Assembly: GCA_012270555.1 (NCBI GenBank)
Contig: JAAXIC010000018.1
Location: 84,315 to 148,314, forward strand
Direction: 5' to 3'
Length of the DNA: 64,000 nt
From: Chloroflexota bacterium
Lineage (GTDB): Bacteria > Chloroflexota > UBA11872 > VXOZ01
A program made the position numbers and the translations under genes. Positions 26,265-34,132 of the stretch are shown here, piece after piece (position 1 is the first letter of the stretch; every line of letters starts with the position of its first letter). The notes under the pieces were generated by a model. The model was not told where the DNA came from and made no database searches. It saw nothing but the letters and a program-made list of their open reading frames with translations.

Positions 26265-27020
26265 ATGCCTTCCTTCCGCAATAGCACAAAACAGCTAGCC
26301 GACGCTGGCGTAGACACTGCAATCATAAGCGTCGGGTCCACCGAGCAGTGTGGCCCTTGCTTGCCTCTGCATATTGATACCCTCGTTGCGGAGTATTTCG
26401 CGCGGGCGTTCGGCGAACGGCTCAACGCCTACGTGCTGCCGACCCTTCCGTTCAATACTGCTGAGGAGCACGCGTCGTTCACGGGCACGGTCACGCTGCG
26501 CCCCAGCACCGTAATGCTCGTGCTGGAAGAAATCGTCGCCGGGCTGCGAGCGCAGGGCTTCCGCAAGCAGGTGCTCACGTGCGGGCATGGTGGCTCGTAC
26601 TGGCTTACGGCCTTTATCAAGCACATCAACCGGCAGTTTCCTGACACTGTGATCGCAAACGCCCATCAGGGCGGCGCTCGCGTCTGGGAAGAGGCGCGCA
26701 GGCAAGCCGGTCTTGGTGGCCGCGGCGAGGTGCACGGCGGCGCCGAGTCCCGTGCCCTGGCACTTTATCTCGCGCCGGACTGCGTGCTCCCCGGCACATT
26801 CGGAAGCGCCATACCGGAAGATGAACAGGCCTACATGGACTACATGACGTGGGAGAAGATTACGCCGGACGGCAGTTGGGGAGCGTACGCTGAGAGCGAC
26901 GCGGAGGTAGCCACCGCCGAGGCGGGTCGTACCCTTTTGGAGTATTTCGTGACGCACCAGGGCACGTGGCTGGCGGAGCATTTGGCAGGAGCTTGCGAGC
27001 GCAAAGGGATACCGGCATAG
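26265..27020 (+). CDS. Creatininase-family amidohydrolase
   Basis: The ATG at 26265 (MPSFRNSTKQL) is preferred over the longer ORF start because family homology begins there. The 251-residue protein shows SVGSTEQCGPCLPLHIDTL, where GSTEQHGPHLP is typical and the metal-binding His appears as Cys. TCGHGGSYWLTAFIKHIN (usual GHGGN) and EVHGGAESRALALYL (HAGE.ETS-like) follow. Two of the usual metal positions therefore look altered: QCG for QHG and GHGGS for GHGGN. The fold is clear; activity on a creatinine-like amide is uncertain. Confidence 0.8.
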   Translation: MPSFRNSTKQLADAGVDTAIISVGSTEQCGPCLPLHIDTLVAEYFARAFGERLNAYVLPTLPFNTAEEHASFTGTVTLRPSTVMLVLEEIVAGLRAQGFRKQVLTCGHGGSYWLTAFIKHINRQFPDTVIANAHQGGARVWEEARRQAGLGGRGEVHGGAESRALALYLAPDCVLPGTFGSAIPEDEQAYMDYMTWEKITPDGSWGAYAESDAEVATAEAGRTLLEYFVTHQGTWLAEHLAGACERKGIPA

Positions 27021-27143
27021 CCGCGCTGTGTCTGAGTGTTCAAGCAATCTGTGCTGCGGGTTTGAAAGCAGGGGATCCGTCCAATAATTGTCCTTGACCG
27101 CAAGTGCGCCCCTACACCGGATAGGCCCCTGCTGCAGATGCGG

Positions 27144-27707
27144 TCATGCAGGCTGCACTATCGTCCTTGTGCCTTGTATGCGCGCAGCCAGAATGCCGGC
27201 CAGCAGGCCGAAGAGGTGGCCTTCCCAGGAGATATAGGAGGTGGTCGGCAGCACGCCCCACACGAGACCGCCGTAGAAGAAAAGGGTGACCAAAGCGATG
27301 AGAATCGACCCGAGACTGCGTTCGTACCAGCCCCGCGCCACCAGGTAACCAAAGAATCCAAAGATGAGACCGCTCGCGCCGATGTGGTAGGCCATGCGCC
27401 CAAAGAGCCACACCGCCGCCCCGCCGGTCAGAACGATAAAGAGCGACACGCCGAGAAACGCCCGCCTGCCCTGTAGGCAAACGAGTCCGCCGAGCACCAG
27501 AAACGGCAACGTGTTCACCAGCAGGTGGCTGAGATTGGCGTGGAGGAACGGGCTCAATGGAATACCGCGCAGGCCGATCAGGGTGCGCGGCAAGATGCCC
27601 CAGGTGTTGAGGTGGTGCTCGGTAATCAGGTTCACTACCGCAACGGCCCAGAGCAGGGCCACGGCTGCGAGTACGAGGAGGAGGTTGGACTTGAGCTTTG
27701 CAACCAT
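27144..27707 (-). CDS. Rhomboid-family intramembrane serine protease
   Basis: The 187-residue protein has about six hydrophobic segments. It shows the rhomboid signature: HANLSHLLVNTLPFLVLGG, then the serine motif HIGASGLIFGFFGYL (GxSG) and the catalytic His in SWEGHLFGLLAGILAA. The active-site Ser/His dyad is therefore intact. It would cleave membrane-protein substrates within the bilayer. The gene stands alone, with no candidate substrate gene adjacent. Confidence 0.88.
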   Translation of the reverse strand: MVAKLKSNLLLVLAAVALLWAVAVVNLITEHHLNTWGILPRTLIGLRGIPLSPFLHANLSHLLVNTLPFLVLGGLVCLQGRRAFLGVSLFIVLTGGAAVWLFGRMAYHIGASGLIFGFFGYLVARGWYERSLGSILIALVTLFFYGGLVWGVLPTTSYISWEGHLFGLLAGILAARIQGTRTIVQPA

Positions 27708-27820
27708 GAGGATTCATACCCGCCGGGCACTTTGCTCCGGATCCAATGCTTGTCTGTGTGGCAGTATGCGCCGGGCTGGATACTTTTAGAAAGGCAAGGA
27801 AACAGCATTACTGCGCGGCG

Positions 27821-27869
27821 ACCGTTCATGCTTCGACAGGGGCTCCGCGCAGCCCTCAGCACGAACGGT
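27821..27869. repeat. ACCGTTC...CTTCGACAGG...GAACGGT inverted repeat
   Basis: The ends pair (ACCGTTCatgCTTCGAC against GCACGAACGGT). It is a member of a dispersed family with copies at 27983, 28986, 34016 and 60790. Confidence 0.75.
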
Positions 27870-27982
27870 TGCTGTTTACCCTTTCTGCTCGGGCCGGATT
27901 GGCTAGCGTAAACGAATTGGGGTTGAACGTGAATGCTCTGAAGGGATCCGCTCATACGGATAGGGTTTTGCTTCTTGCAAAA

Positions 27983-28023
27983 GTGACCGTTCGCCCTGAG
28001 CCTGTCGAAGGGTGAACGGTCAC
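27983..28023. repeat. GTGACCGTTCGCCCTGAGCCTGTCGAAGGGTGAACGGTCAC inverted repeat
   Basis: GTGACCGTTC pairs perfectly with GAACGGTCAC, and the centre (GCCCTGAGCCTGTCGAAGGG) is the shared core. It lies just downstream of the beta-hydroxyacid dehydrogenase gene. Confidence 0.8.
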
Positions 28024-28039
28024 TCAAGTCGCACGCCTG

Positions 28040-28936
28040 CTACGAGCCGCCTCTACCGGGATAGGTCAATTCCGCCACGCCGGACTTATCCAGTTCGCCG
28101 AGGCCCATGTCGATCATCTTGTCGTACTGGGCCTTGGTCGCCTGTGCCAGCGGCAGGGAGAGACCGGCGTCGTCTGCCAGACCCAGCGCAATGCCGGAAT
28201 CCTTAGAAGCGTGAGCGGCTGAGAAATAGCACTCATGATCGCGCGCTTCCATGTCTTCACCGTCGGTCTCCAGCACCCGCGAGTTCGCGCCGGTTTGGGA
28301 AAACACCTCTTGCAGCATCCCGCTGTCAAGACCCAGCGCCTCGCCCAGGCCCAAACCCTCGGCGAGACCCGCCGTATTGATATTCATCACCATGTTCACC
28401 AGTGCCTTCACTTGCGCCGCCTTGCCGGCGGAGCCGATGTAGCGCAGCGAGATGCTCATCGTATCCAGCAGCGGCTGGGCGCGATTGAAGGCGGCTTCGC
28501 TGCCGCCGCACATCAGGTAGAGCGTGCCGTCGCGCGCCTGTGTGATGCTGCTCGCCATGCAGGCTTCCAGACTCTGGGCGCCGGCCGCCTCCGCGCGCTG
28601 CTCCACGTCCACGTGGACTTGGGGCGTAATGGTGGCGCAATTCACGAACAGCTTGCCGGCGGCGCCTTGCAGCAGGCTATCGCCCTCTTCCGCGAATATG
28701 GCATACATTGCCGCGTCGTCCGTGACGACGGTGATGATGGTGTCGGCGAGACTCGTGACCTGCGCCAGCGTAGCGCAGGCCTGTGCGCCAATTTCTCCGG
28801 CAAGCTCCTGCGCGATGGCGGCGTTCACATCGTAGACGGCGGTGACGGCGTAGCCCTCGTCATTCAGGTGGCGGGCAATGTTCGCGCCCATGCGTCCCAC
28901 GCCCACCACACCGACCGTTCCAAAGTCGTTTGCCAT
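28040..28936 (-). CDS. Beta-hydroxyacid dehydrogenase (3-hydroxyisobutyrate dehydrogenase family)
   Basis: The 298-residue protein has an N-terminal Rossmann motif (VGVVGVGRMGANIARHLNDEGYAVTAVYD), then TLAQVTSLADTIITVVTDDAAMYAI, a substrate loop EACMASSITQARDGTLYLMCGG in place of the usual DAPVSGG, and the catalytic Lys in GKAAQVKALVNMVMNINTAGLAEGLGLGEALGLD. It oxidises a 2- or 3-hydroxyacid with NAD(P). The changed substrate loop means that named activities such as tartronate semialdehyde reductase cannot be assigned. Confidence 0.87.
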   Translation of the reverse strand: MANDFGTVGVVGVGRMGANIARHLNDEGYAVTAVYDVNAAIAQELAGEIGAQACATLAQVTSLADTIITVVTDDAAMYAIFAEEGDSLLQGAAGKLFVNCATITPQVHVDVEQRAEAAGAQSLEACMASSITQARDGTLYLMCGGSEAAFNRAQPLLDTMSISLRYIGSAGKAAQVKALVNMVMNINTAGLAEGLGLGEALGLDSGMLQEVFSQTGANSRVLETDGEDMEARDHECYFSAAHASKDSGIALGLADDAGLSLPLAQATKAQYDKMIDMGLGELDKSGVAELTYPGRGGS

Positions 28937-28985
28937 GGCTCTCTCCCTTTCGTGCTACAACCAATCTCATAAATACATCGCTCTG

Positions 28986-29130
28986 TGCAGACTTGCCCTT
29001 CGACAGGCTCAGGGCGAACGGAAAAGACACAAATCCGTTCGTGCTGAGTGGGCTTCGCGAAGCCTGGGCTTCAAGAAGCCTTTGCCGAAGCACGAATTGG
29101 CACATCGAGCCGATCTAAAAGATAGCTTCT
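28986..29130. repeat. CTTCGACAGGCTCAGGGCGAACGG composite repeat, copy A
   Basis: This block shares long stretches with 34016-34132: CTCTGTGCAGA, TGCCCTTCGACAGGCTCAGGGCGAACGGAAAAG and AATCCGTTCGTGCTGAG. Its second half, GTGGGCTTCGCGAAG.CTGGGCTT, also matches 60807-60830. Confidence 0.8.
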
Positions 29131-29131
29131 A

Positions 29132-29174
29132 ATAAAGAGCCGTTCGGCCTCCCGCAGTGGTCAGGCCGAACGGC
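29132..29174 (-). terminator. Intrinsic terminator after the DUF5069-like gene
   Basis: On the minus strand GCCGTTCGGCCT and AGGCCGAACGGC form a perfect 12-bp stem (29139-29174), followed by TCTTTATT. It lies 26 bases past the stop of the gene at 29201. Confidence 0.8.
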
Positions 29175-29200
29175 AATTTCAGTCGTTCCTTATGCGTACG

Positions 29201-29644
29201 TTAGCCGGAAAGCGAATTGTGCAGCTCTTGCCAGTCGTCAAGGGCGTTGAGGTTGGCGGCATCGGTGATGTTGCCGTCGTTGGCAAGCCCGGTCGCTTCG
29301 CAGATGCCGGCTATGGTGTCGCCGTCATGGTTATAACCGAGGATGGCGTCATTGCTGGCCTTTACGGTCTCAGCGGAGATGCTGCCGCCATTCTGGTCTA
29401 CGACCCACTGCTCGAACTCGAGGTACGACGGTCGGTTGTCCCGCAAGAACGCGAGTGCCGCGTCGCGGTCGACGTTGAGGCCGTCCAGCACCATCTGGTC
29501 AAAGCCGGCGCCGCACTCATCATATTCATCGTGGAGCGCACCAGCCGTAGCCAACGAGACCTTGAGCCACAGGCGCGGCAAGTGCACTGCGCCCAGAGGG
29601 CCGGCTTCAGTTGAACCAATCAGGGGTACGAGCTTATCTGCCAT
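29201..29644 (-). CDS. DUF5069-like hypothetical protein
   Basis: AAGGAG eight bases before the ATG at 29644 gives a 147-residue soluble protein, MADKLVPLIGSTEAGPLGAVHLPRLWLKVSLATAGALHDEYDECGAGFDQMVLDGL. The LPR..LK....AGAL.DEY..C..G.D pattern resembles DUF5069, a family of unknown function. The acidic C-terminal half has no recognised motif. A terminator follows directly, and lysA lies 189 bases upstream on the same strand. Confidence 0.6.
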   Translation of the reverse strand: MADKLVPLIGSTEAGPLGAVHLPRLWLKVSLATAGALHDEYDECGAGFDQMVLDGLNVDRDAALAFLRDNRPSYLEFEQWVVDQNGGSISAETVKASNDAILGYNHDGDTIAGICEATGLANDGNITDAANLNALDDWQELHNSLSG

Positions 29645-29833
29645 GACATTTTCTCCTTGCTCGCTGCGCCGACGCAACGAAATCCGCCTACACTACGCCT
29701 CTCAATACCGGAATCACTATAGCCGCCTCGCCGTAGCACTGTCAACACTAAAGGAACGCCGGAATCCGAATTGGCAGATTTCTGCGGCGTGCTCCCATGC
29801 GTGCTTCCAGCGACACTCATGTAGACTCACCAC

Positions 29834-31153
29834 TTAGACGTCCAGGTGCGGTTGAATGAGATCATCCAGCGTCTCGCGGCGGCGAATGAGCCGTGCATCA
29901 CCGTCGTTCACGAGCACGACTGCCGGGCGCGGCACCAGGTTATAGTTGCTCGACATGGCCAGGCAATACGCGCCGGAACTGGGCACGGCAATCAGATCGC
30001 CGGGGTTGAGCACCGGCATTGCGATGTCTTTGAAAAGCACGTCGCCGCTTTCGCAGTAGCGGCCGGCGATAGTCACTGTCTCCTCAGCCGGATCGTGCAT
30101 GCGGTTACCGACCAGCACAGTGTACAGCGCGTCGTAGAGTGCCGGGCGAATATTGTCCGCCATGCCGCCGTCCACGGCGACATACTTTCGCACGTCCGGG
30201 ATCGTCTTGCTCGAGCCAACAGCATAGAGACCGACGCCGGCCTGCCCCACGATGGAACGTCCCGGCTCCACCACCAGGCGCGGCAGGTCCCAACCCAGCG
30301 CGGCCATGCGGTCTTTCACCGTGACAGCCACCGTCTCCGCCAAGTCCTCAATGGGCGGCGGGTCGTCGGCGCCGGTGTAGCGGATGCCCCAGCCGCCCCC
30401 GGGGGAGAGTTCTGTCATTTGCAGGCCGTATTTGTCGGTCATGTCTTGCGCGAACTGGATGAGCAGATCGAGGGTGTCAACGTACGGCTCAATATCGAAA
30501 ATCTGGCTGCCGATGTGGGCGTGCAGACCGATGAGGTCGAGATGGGGCGCGGCCTGCGCCCGGGCTACAGCCTCTTCTGCCTGACCGATAGGCAGCGCAA
30601 AGCCGAACTTAGAATCGAGCGCACCAGTCTTGATGTAGTCGTGGGTATGCGCCTCGACACCAGGACCGATGCGTAAAAGAATCTGCGCGCGCTTGCCCGC
30701 CTGTCCCGCGATCGTGTTGAGCAGATCGATTTCGTTGAAATTGTCCACCACAATGCGGCCTACACCGGCTTCCAGCGCATACGCCAACTCTTCCGGCAGC
30801 TTGTTGTTGCCGTGGAAGTACATGCGGTCCAACGGAAAGCCGGCGGCGACGCCCACCGCGATCTCGCCCGCCGAGACCACGTCCAGCCCCATGCCTTCTT
30901 CGGCGGCGATCTTGACCACGTGGGGGTCCGAGTAGGCTTTGCTCGCGTAGAGCGGGAGCGCGTCCGGATAGTTGGCGCTAAGTGCGTTCACGTAGCGGCG
31001 CATGTTCGCGCGCAGGGTCGCTTCGTCATAGATATAGAGCGGCGTGCCGAATTCTTTTGCCAGTTCCGTGACAGGCATCCCGCCTATCGCAAGCACGCCG
31101 CTGTCGGACACGTCCGCGGAAACGGGCAAGACCCGATCTGCTACTTCGATCAT
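29834..31153 (-). CDS. lysA: Diaminopimelate decarboxylase
   Basis: The 439-residue fold III PLP enzyme makes L-lysine from meso-diaminopimelate. PLP Lys is in LPLYASKAYSDPHVVKIAAEEGMGLDVVSAGEIAVG. Further hallmarks are MYFHGNNK, GLHAHIGSQIFDIEPY, ELSPGGGWGIRYT, EPGRSIVGQAG, the cross-subunit CESGDVL and GAYCLAMSSNYN. AGGAGCC precedes the ATG. With dapL at 8442 it provides both ends of the aminotransferase-type lysine branch; dapA, dapB and dapF are not in the window. Confidence 0.95.
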   Translation of the reverse strand: MIEVADRVLPVSADVSDSGVLAIGGMPVTELAKEFGTPLYIYDEATLRANMRRYVNALSANYPDALPLYASKAYSDPHVVKIAAEEGMGLDVVSAGEIAVGVAAGFPLDRMYFHGNNKLPEELAYALEAGVGRIVVDNFNEIDLLNTIAGQAGKRAQILLRIGPGVEAHTHDYIKTGALDSKFGFALPIGQAEEAVARAQAAPHLDLIGLHAHIGSQIFDIEPYVDTLDLLIQFAQDMTDKYGLQMTELSPGGGWGIRYTGADDPPPIEDLAETVAVTVKDRMAALGWDLPRLVVEPGRSIVGQAGVGLYAVGSSKTIPDVRKYVAVDGGMADNIRPALYDALYTVLVGNRMHDPAEETVTIAGRYCESGDVLFKDIAMPVLNPGDLIAVPSSGAYCLAMSSNYNLVPRPAVVLVNDGDARLIRRRETLDDLIQPHLDV

Positions 31154-31385
31154 TAGTTTCTGGCTCCTATGCGTTGAATCTCAATCGGGAACATGCCTTC
31201 AATGTTACCGCATTGTGTTTAGCAGGTTTTGACCAAGTGGCTTTTGAGTTTGCTACTGCTGTTCAAAACTCAATAGGGGATTGCCGCTCCAGTGATTGAA
31301 AGAAATACGATCCTCTGCTAAAGTATCCTATTCAATGAGACTATAGAGCTTTAGAAATAATCCATTAATTTAGTAGGCCGACTCA

Positions 31386-32222
31386 ATGGAAGTTTTATTG
31401 GCTGTAATCCTTGTCCACTTGCCCATCGGATTGCTTTCTTGGTTCCTGTCAGTTTTCCTTTGGGAGAAGTTTCGTACAACCGACAAAGAAAATAATCGCT
31501 ACTTCCGGTTTGGGGTCACGTTGATTGCTATTGACTTACTGGTGCTTTGGTGGGAAGGAGAAGGCCTTACAAGTGACGGACTAGAAGGCTGGGCAACTAT
31601 AAAGTTAGTCGTTTATGTTCTGATTCAGGGTAGTCTCGCCTGGCTTTGTGTAAAGGGATATCGATGGTATAAGAGTGGCTCCGACGCATCCGTAAGCAGG
31701 GGAACTCTTAAGAGGTGGGTGACTTGGTCTGCAATAATAGCTACTGTGGTCTTTGCATATTTCTGGTATTGGGATTTTGATCCATTCAGTTGCCCTAATG
31801 CGCGGGAAGAGAATTACGTAGCCGAAGCCAAAGCTGGCGTTGTAGAATCGAACGCGGCGTTTGAGAAATTCGCCGGGTTGATGGCAGTTGATCAAAGCAA
31901 TCGGAATAGGACTTGGATGGATAGTCTAGAGAAACACCTTGGTGACTGGGTAGCAATCGCAGATAGGCATGCAAGTATAGAGCCTCCAACCGGACGCACC
32001 GAGTACATCCGACAGTCCTTTGAGCGGCACGCCAATTTGGTAAGACGCGGCACTAGAGGGCTCATTGAGGGATTGCAACGCCAAGATACGTCGTTAATGC
32101 AAGAGGGGACAGAATACATTGTGTATGCAATGGAGTCTATAGACGATGTTAGGTGGGAAATCGACTCGTTCTGTCCCTCACCACAGCCTCCAATTTTGGG
32201 TTTCCCTCGTAGAGGACAGTGA
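31386..32222 (+). CDS. Hypothetical membrane protein with soluble C-terminal domain
   Basis: The 278-residue protein has about four transmembrane segments in its first 135 residues (VILVHLPIGLLSWFLSVFLW, FGVTLIAIDLLVLWW, VVYVLIQGSLAWLCVKGY, WSAIIATVVFAYFWYW). A helical soluble region of about 140 residues follows. The C-terminus ends SFCPSPQPPILGFPRRGQ. No domain is recognised. The gene and the flanking 31.2-31.4 kb are visibly more AT-rich than most of the window, which may mark recent acquisition. Confidence 0.65.
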   Translation: MEVLLAVILVHLPIGLLSWFLSVFLWEKFRTTDKENNRYFRFGVTLIAIDLLVLWWEGEGLTSDGLEGWATIKLVVYVLIQGSLAWLCVKGYRWYKSGSDASVSRGTLKRWVTWSAIIATVVFAYFWYWDFDPFSCPNAREENYVAEAKAGVVESNAAFEKFAGLMAVDQSNRNRTWMDSLEKHLGDWVAIADRHASIEPPTGRTEYIRQSFERHANLVRRGTRGLIEGLQRQDTSLMQEGTEYIVYAMESIDDVRWEIDSFCPSPQPPILGFPRRGQ

Positions 32223-32425
32223 GAAACTGTCCTGAATCCCTTCAGTCTGGCTAGAGAGTGTCCGCACTGTACGGCATCTTGCCTGTGGAATCAGTTCAAG
32301 AATTGAAGTCGTTTTGGTTATGCTCTGCCGGTCTTGGGAACCTATTCTGTTGGAACCGCTGCGGAATGCGAGACGTACCTCCTTTGGTCGCTCCGAGTCT
32401 GCAAGAACTGTAGAATTCAAGCAGT

Positions 32426-32656
32426 TTACACGCTTTCAGCTATCGCCTGACGGGTAGCGAGCAGCGACTCGATTTCTTGGCGGACGAGTGTCTCGGCGAT
32501 GGCTTTGTCGTTCAGGAGGCAAAGCAGGTTGAGAGCGCGCGACCAGAGTCGCACTTCGAATGCGTCCTCGGGTTCCGCTAGGAAGTGATCCGCATATTCA
32601 AGCAGCCATTCCGCAAGCTCACCGTGGGAGAGTTGGTCGTCAAGGTACCCTCTCAC
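32426..32656 (-). CDS. Small hypothetical helical protein
   Basis: The 76-residue GTG-start ORF encodes YLDDQLSHGELAEWLLEYADHFLAEPEDAFEVRLWSRALNLLCLLNDKAIAETLVRQEIESLL, an amphipathic, Leu/Glu-rich helical protein. The frame stays open upstream (DPSRELVRRVRGYLDD), so the true start may be earlier. This composition, with the E..L..EI...L pattern, resembles small immunity-like or DUF proteins encoded beside toxins, but no partner is recognised. Coding likelihood is moderate. Confidence 0.45.
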   Translation of the reverse strand: MRGYLDDQLSHGELAEWLLEYADHFLAEPEDAFEVRLWSRALNLLCLLNDKAIAETLVRQEIESLLATRQAIAESV

Positions 32657-32893
32657 GCGTCTAACTAACTCTCTGGACGGATCTATGTCAGAGCCTCCAA
32701 CCAGACGCCAGAACGCGGAGAAGCCGCAGCGCTTCGTGCCGCCTTCTGAAATTCGTGCTCATTGTAACAGACCAAAGACGGATGGAAAGTATAGAATAAC
32801 ATTGACTGACTCTGGGATGGGATGTAAGGTGTATCCTGAGTGGATAGCCTACGATGCATGGTTCTTCCGAATGTCAGCGAGAGGGAAACCGTC

Positions 32894-33820
32894 ATGCGCA
32901 GCTATGGGTCAGCAAGGCTCTTCCCGTTGTTCTTGCTGTTGTTGGCGCTCGCAGGCTGTGCCGTAACGCCTGGCAGCTTGCCGACTGCGAAGACTGTTTC
33001 GGGAGAAGGAGTTGACGTCAACGTGGGAGCGCGCACCGACCAAAGTGAGAATTGTCCGGTCAGCGCGCCCACTATCGCGACGCCGCCGGACTCGCAGTAC
33101 CGCGATGCGCTGCCCCACGGCGAGTATTTTGTAAGCGCAGACAAGAAGCTCTGGGTGGATGCGACCGAGTGGCGACAAGGCCGTACTAAGTATCCTTGGG
33201 TGAAACCGTATGGTTCAGAATTGGTCGTTCAGGGGCGCCGCCTCGACGCTGACGCCCCGCGGCTTTGGGTCGAGATAGCCCCCAATTATTCTCGGGACTT
33301 TCAACCGAGCTTCATAACAATCCCTACCGCTGGCTGCTGGGAGATTGAAGCCCGGGCCGGCACAAGTGCTCTGCGGTTTGTGCTCTACATCGCTTCACAG
33401 CCGGAGCTTGTCCAAGACGTCGATTGCAGACGGCTTGGTGACGTGGTGAAGCCGGATAGGGTGATTTTTGTGGGTCACATTGAAAATCGCTCCGTAGGCC
33501 CCAACGGACGGTGGGCATGGCTGAGCTTGCAGGTAATGGACAATCTCTATCCCTACTCACTTTATGGATCTGCCGTAAGTGTTGGCAGAGGCTTGGCGGT
33601 CCTGCAAGATGCGCAGCGAGAGCCGCTGCTCGCGCCAGGAAAAGACTATCTACTCGTACTTCACGGGGTACCGTGGCAAATCGTCTGTCCGTTGCAGACG
33701 GTGGCGGGAGTGGACTTTTCGCAAGAGCCGGCACTGGTAGTGCTGTCAACGGCACAGCCACTTTGGTTGGGAACGACGGTGACGGAAATCGAAGCCGAGA
33801 TCAGAAAGGCTCAACAGTGA
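32894..33820 (+). CDS. Hypothetical lipoprotein
   Basis: The ATG at 32894 behind GAGG gives MRSYGSARLFPLFLLLLALAGC, a lipoprotein signal with lipobox LAGC. The mature part of about 285 residues contains DKKLWVDATEWRQG, TIPTAGCWEIEARAGTSALRFVLYI (the WTIPTAGCW.V..... pattern of small secreted beta-sandwich proteins) and a second half with IFVGHIENRSVGPNGRWAWLSLQVMDNLYP. No enzyme motif is evident. It is predicted to be membrane-anchored on the outside. Confidence 0.75.
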   Translation: MRSYGSARLFPLFLLLLALAGCAVTPGSLPTAKTVSGEGVDVNVGARTDQSENCPVSAPTIATPPDSQYRDALPHGEYFVSADKKLWVDATEWRQGRTKYPWVKPYGSELVVQGRRLDADAPRLWVEIAPNYSRDFQPSFITIPTAGCWEIEARAGTSALRFVLYIASQPELVQDVDCRRLGDVVKPDRVIFVGHIENRSVGPNGRWAWLSLQVMDNLYPYSLYGSAVSVGRGLAVLQDAQREPLLAPGKDYLLVLHGVPWQIVCPLQTVAGVDFSQEPALVVLSTAQPLWLGTTVTEIEAEIRKAQQ

Positions 33821-33840
33821 TCACACCGCTGGCTTGATCG

Positions 33841-33867
33841 GCGCAGGTTGCAAACCTGCGCTACCGG
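33841..33867. repeat. GCGCAGGTTGCAAACCTGCGCTACCGG repeat
   Basis: A perfect GCGCAGGTT/AACCTGCGC inverted repeat, second copy of the family at 24472. Confidence 0.8.
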
Positions 33868-34015
33868 ATGCCCGGTCGAATCCTGAATTGGGGCGGTGCA
33901 CACGGGGCTATGTCGTGTCCAAGTGAGCGCCACCCACTCAAGTGGACATAATAAATGCAGCCAGTCGGTGTCACTTGCTGAGGCTCATGCTGGAACTCAT
34001 CTCATTGGTGTATTC

Positions 34016-34132
34016 TCTGTGCAGATCTGCCCTTCGACAGGCTCAGGGCGAACGGAAAAGCGAACAATCCGTTCGTGCTGAGCTTGTCGAAGCACGAGTT
34101 GGCATGTCGATCCGAGCTATGAGATGATTTCT
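34016..34132. repeat. CTTCGACAGGCTCAGGGCGAACGG composite repeat, copy B
   Basis: This is a shorter relative of 28986-29130; the intervening GTGGGCTTCGCGAAGCC...TT segment is replaced by CTTGTCGAAGCACGA. It ends at the stop of the glycosidase-like gene. Confidence 0.8.

Larger units (their letters stand above)
27708..28039. other. Intergenic region with two TTCGACAGG-type repeats
   Basis: It contains two inverted repeats with ACCGTTC ends (27821-27869 and 27983-28023). The ORFs across it are repeat translations, and no gene is supported. Confidence 0.7.

Noticed and set aside
32178-32420. 80-residue minus ORF near the hypothetical membrane protein
   Set aside because: It overlaps the 3' end of the plus-strand gene, has Ser/Thr/Arg-rich composition without structure, and lacks a ribosome site.
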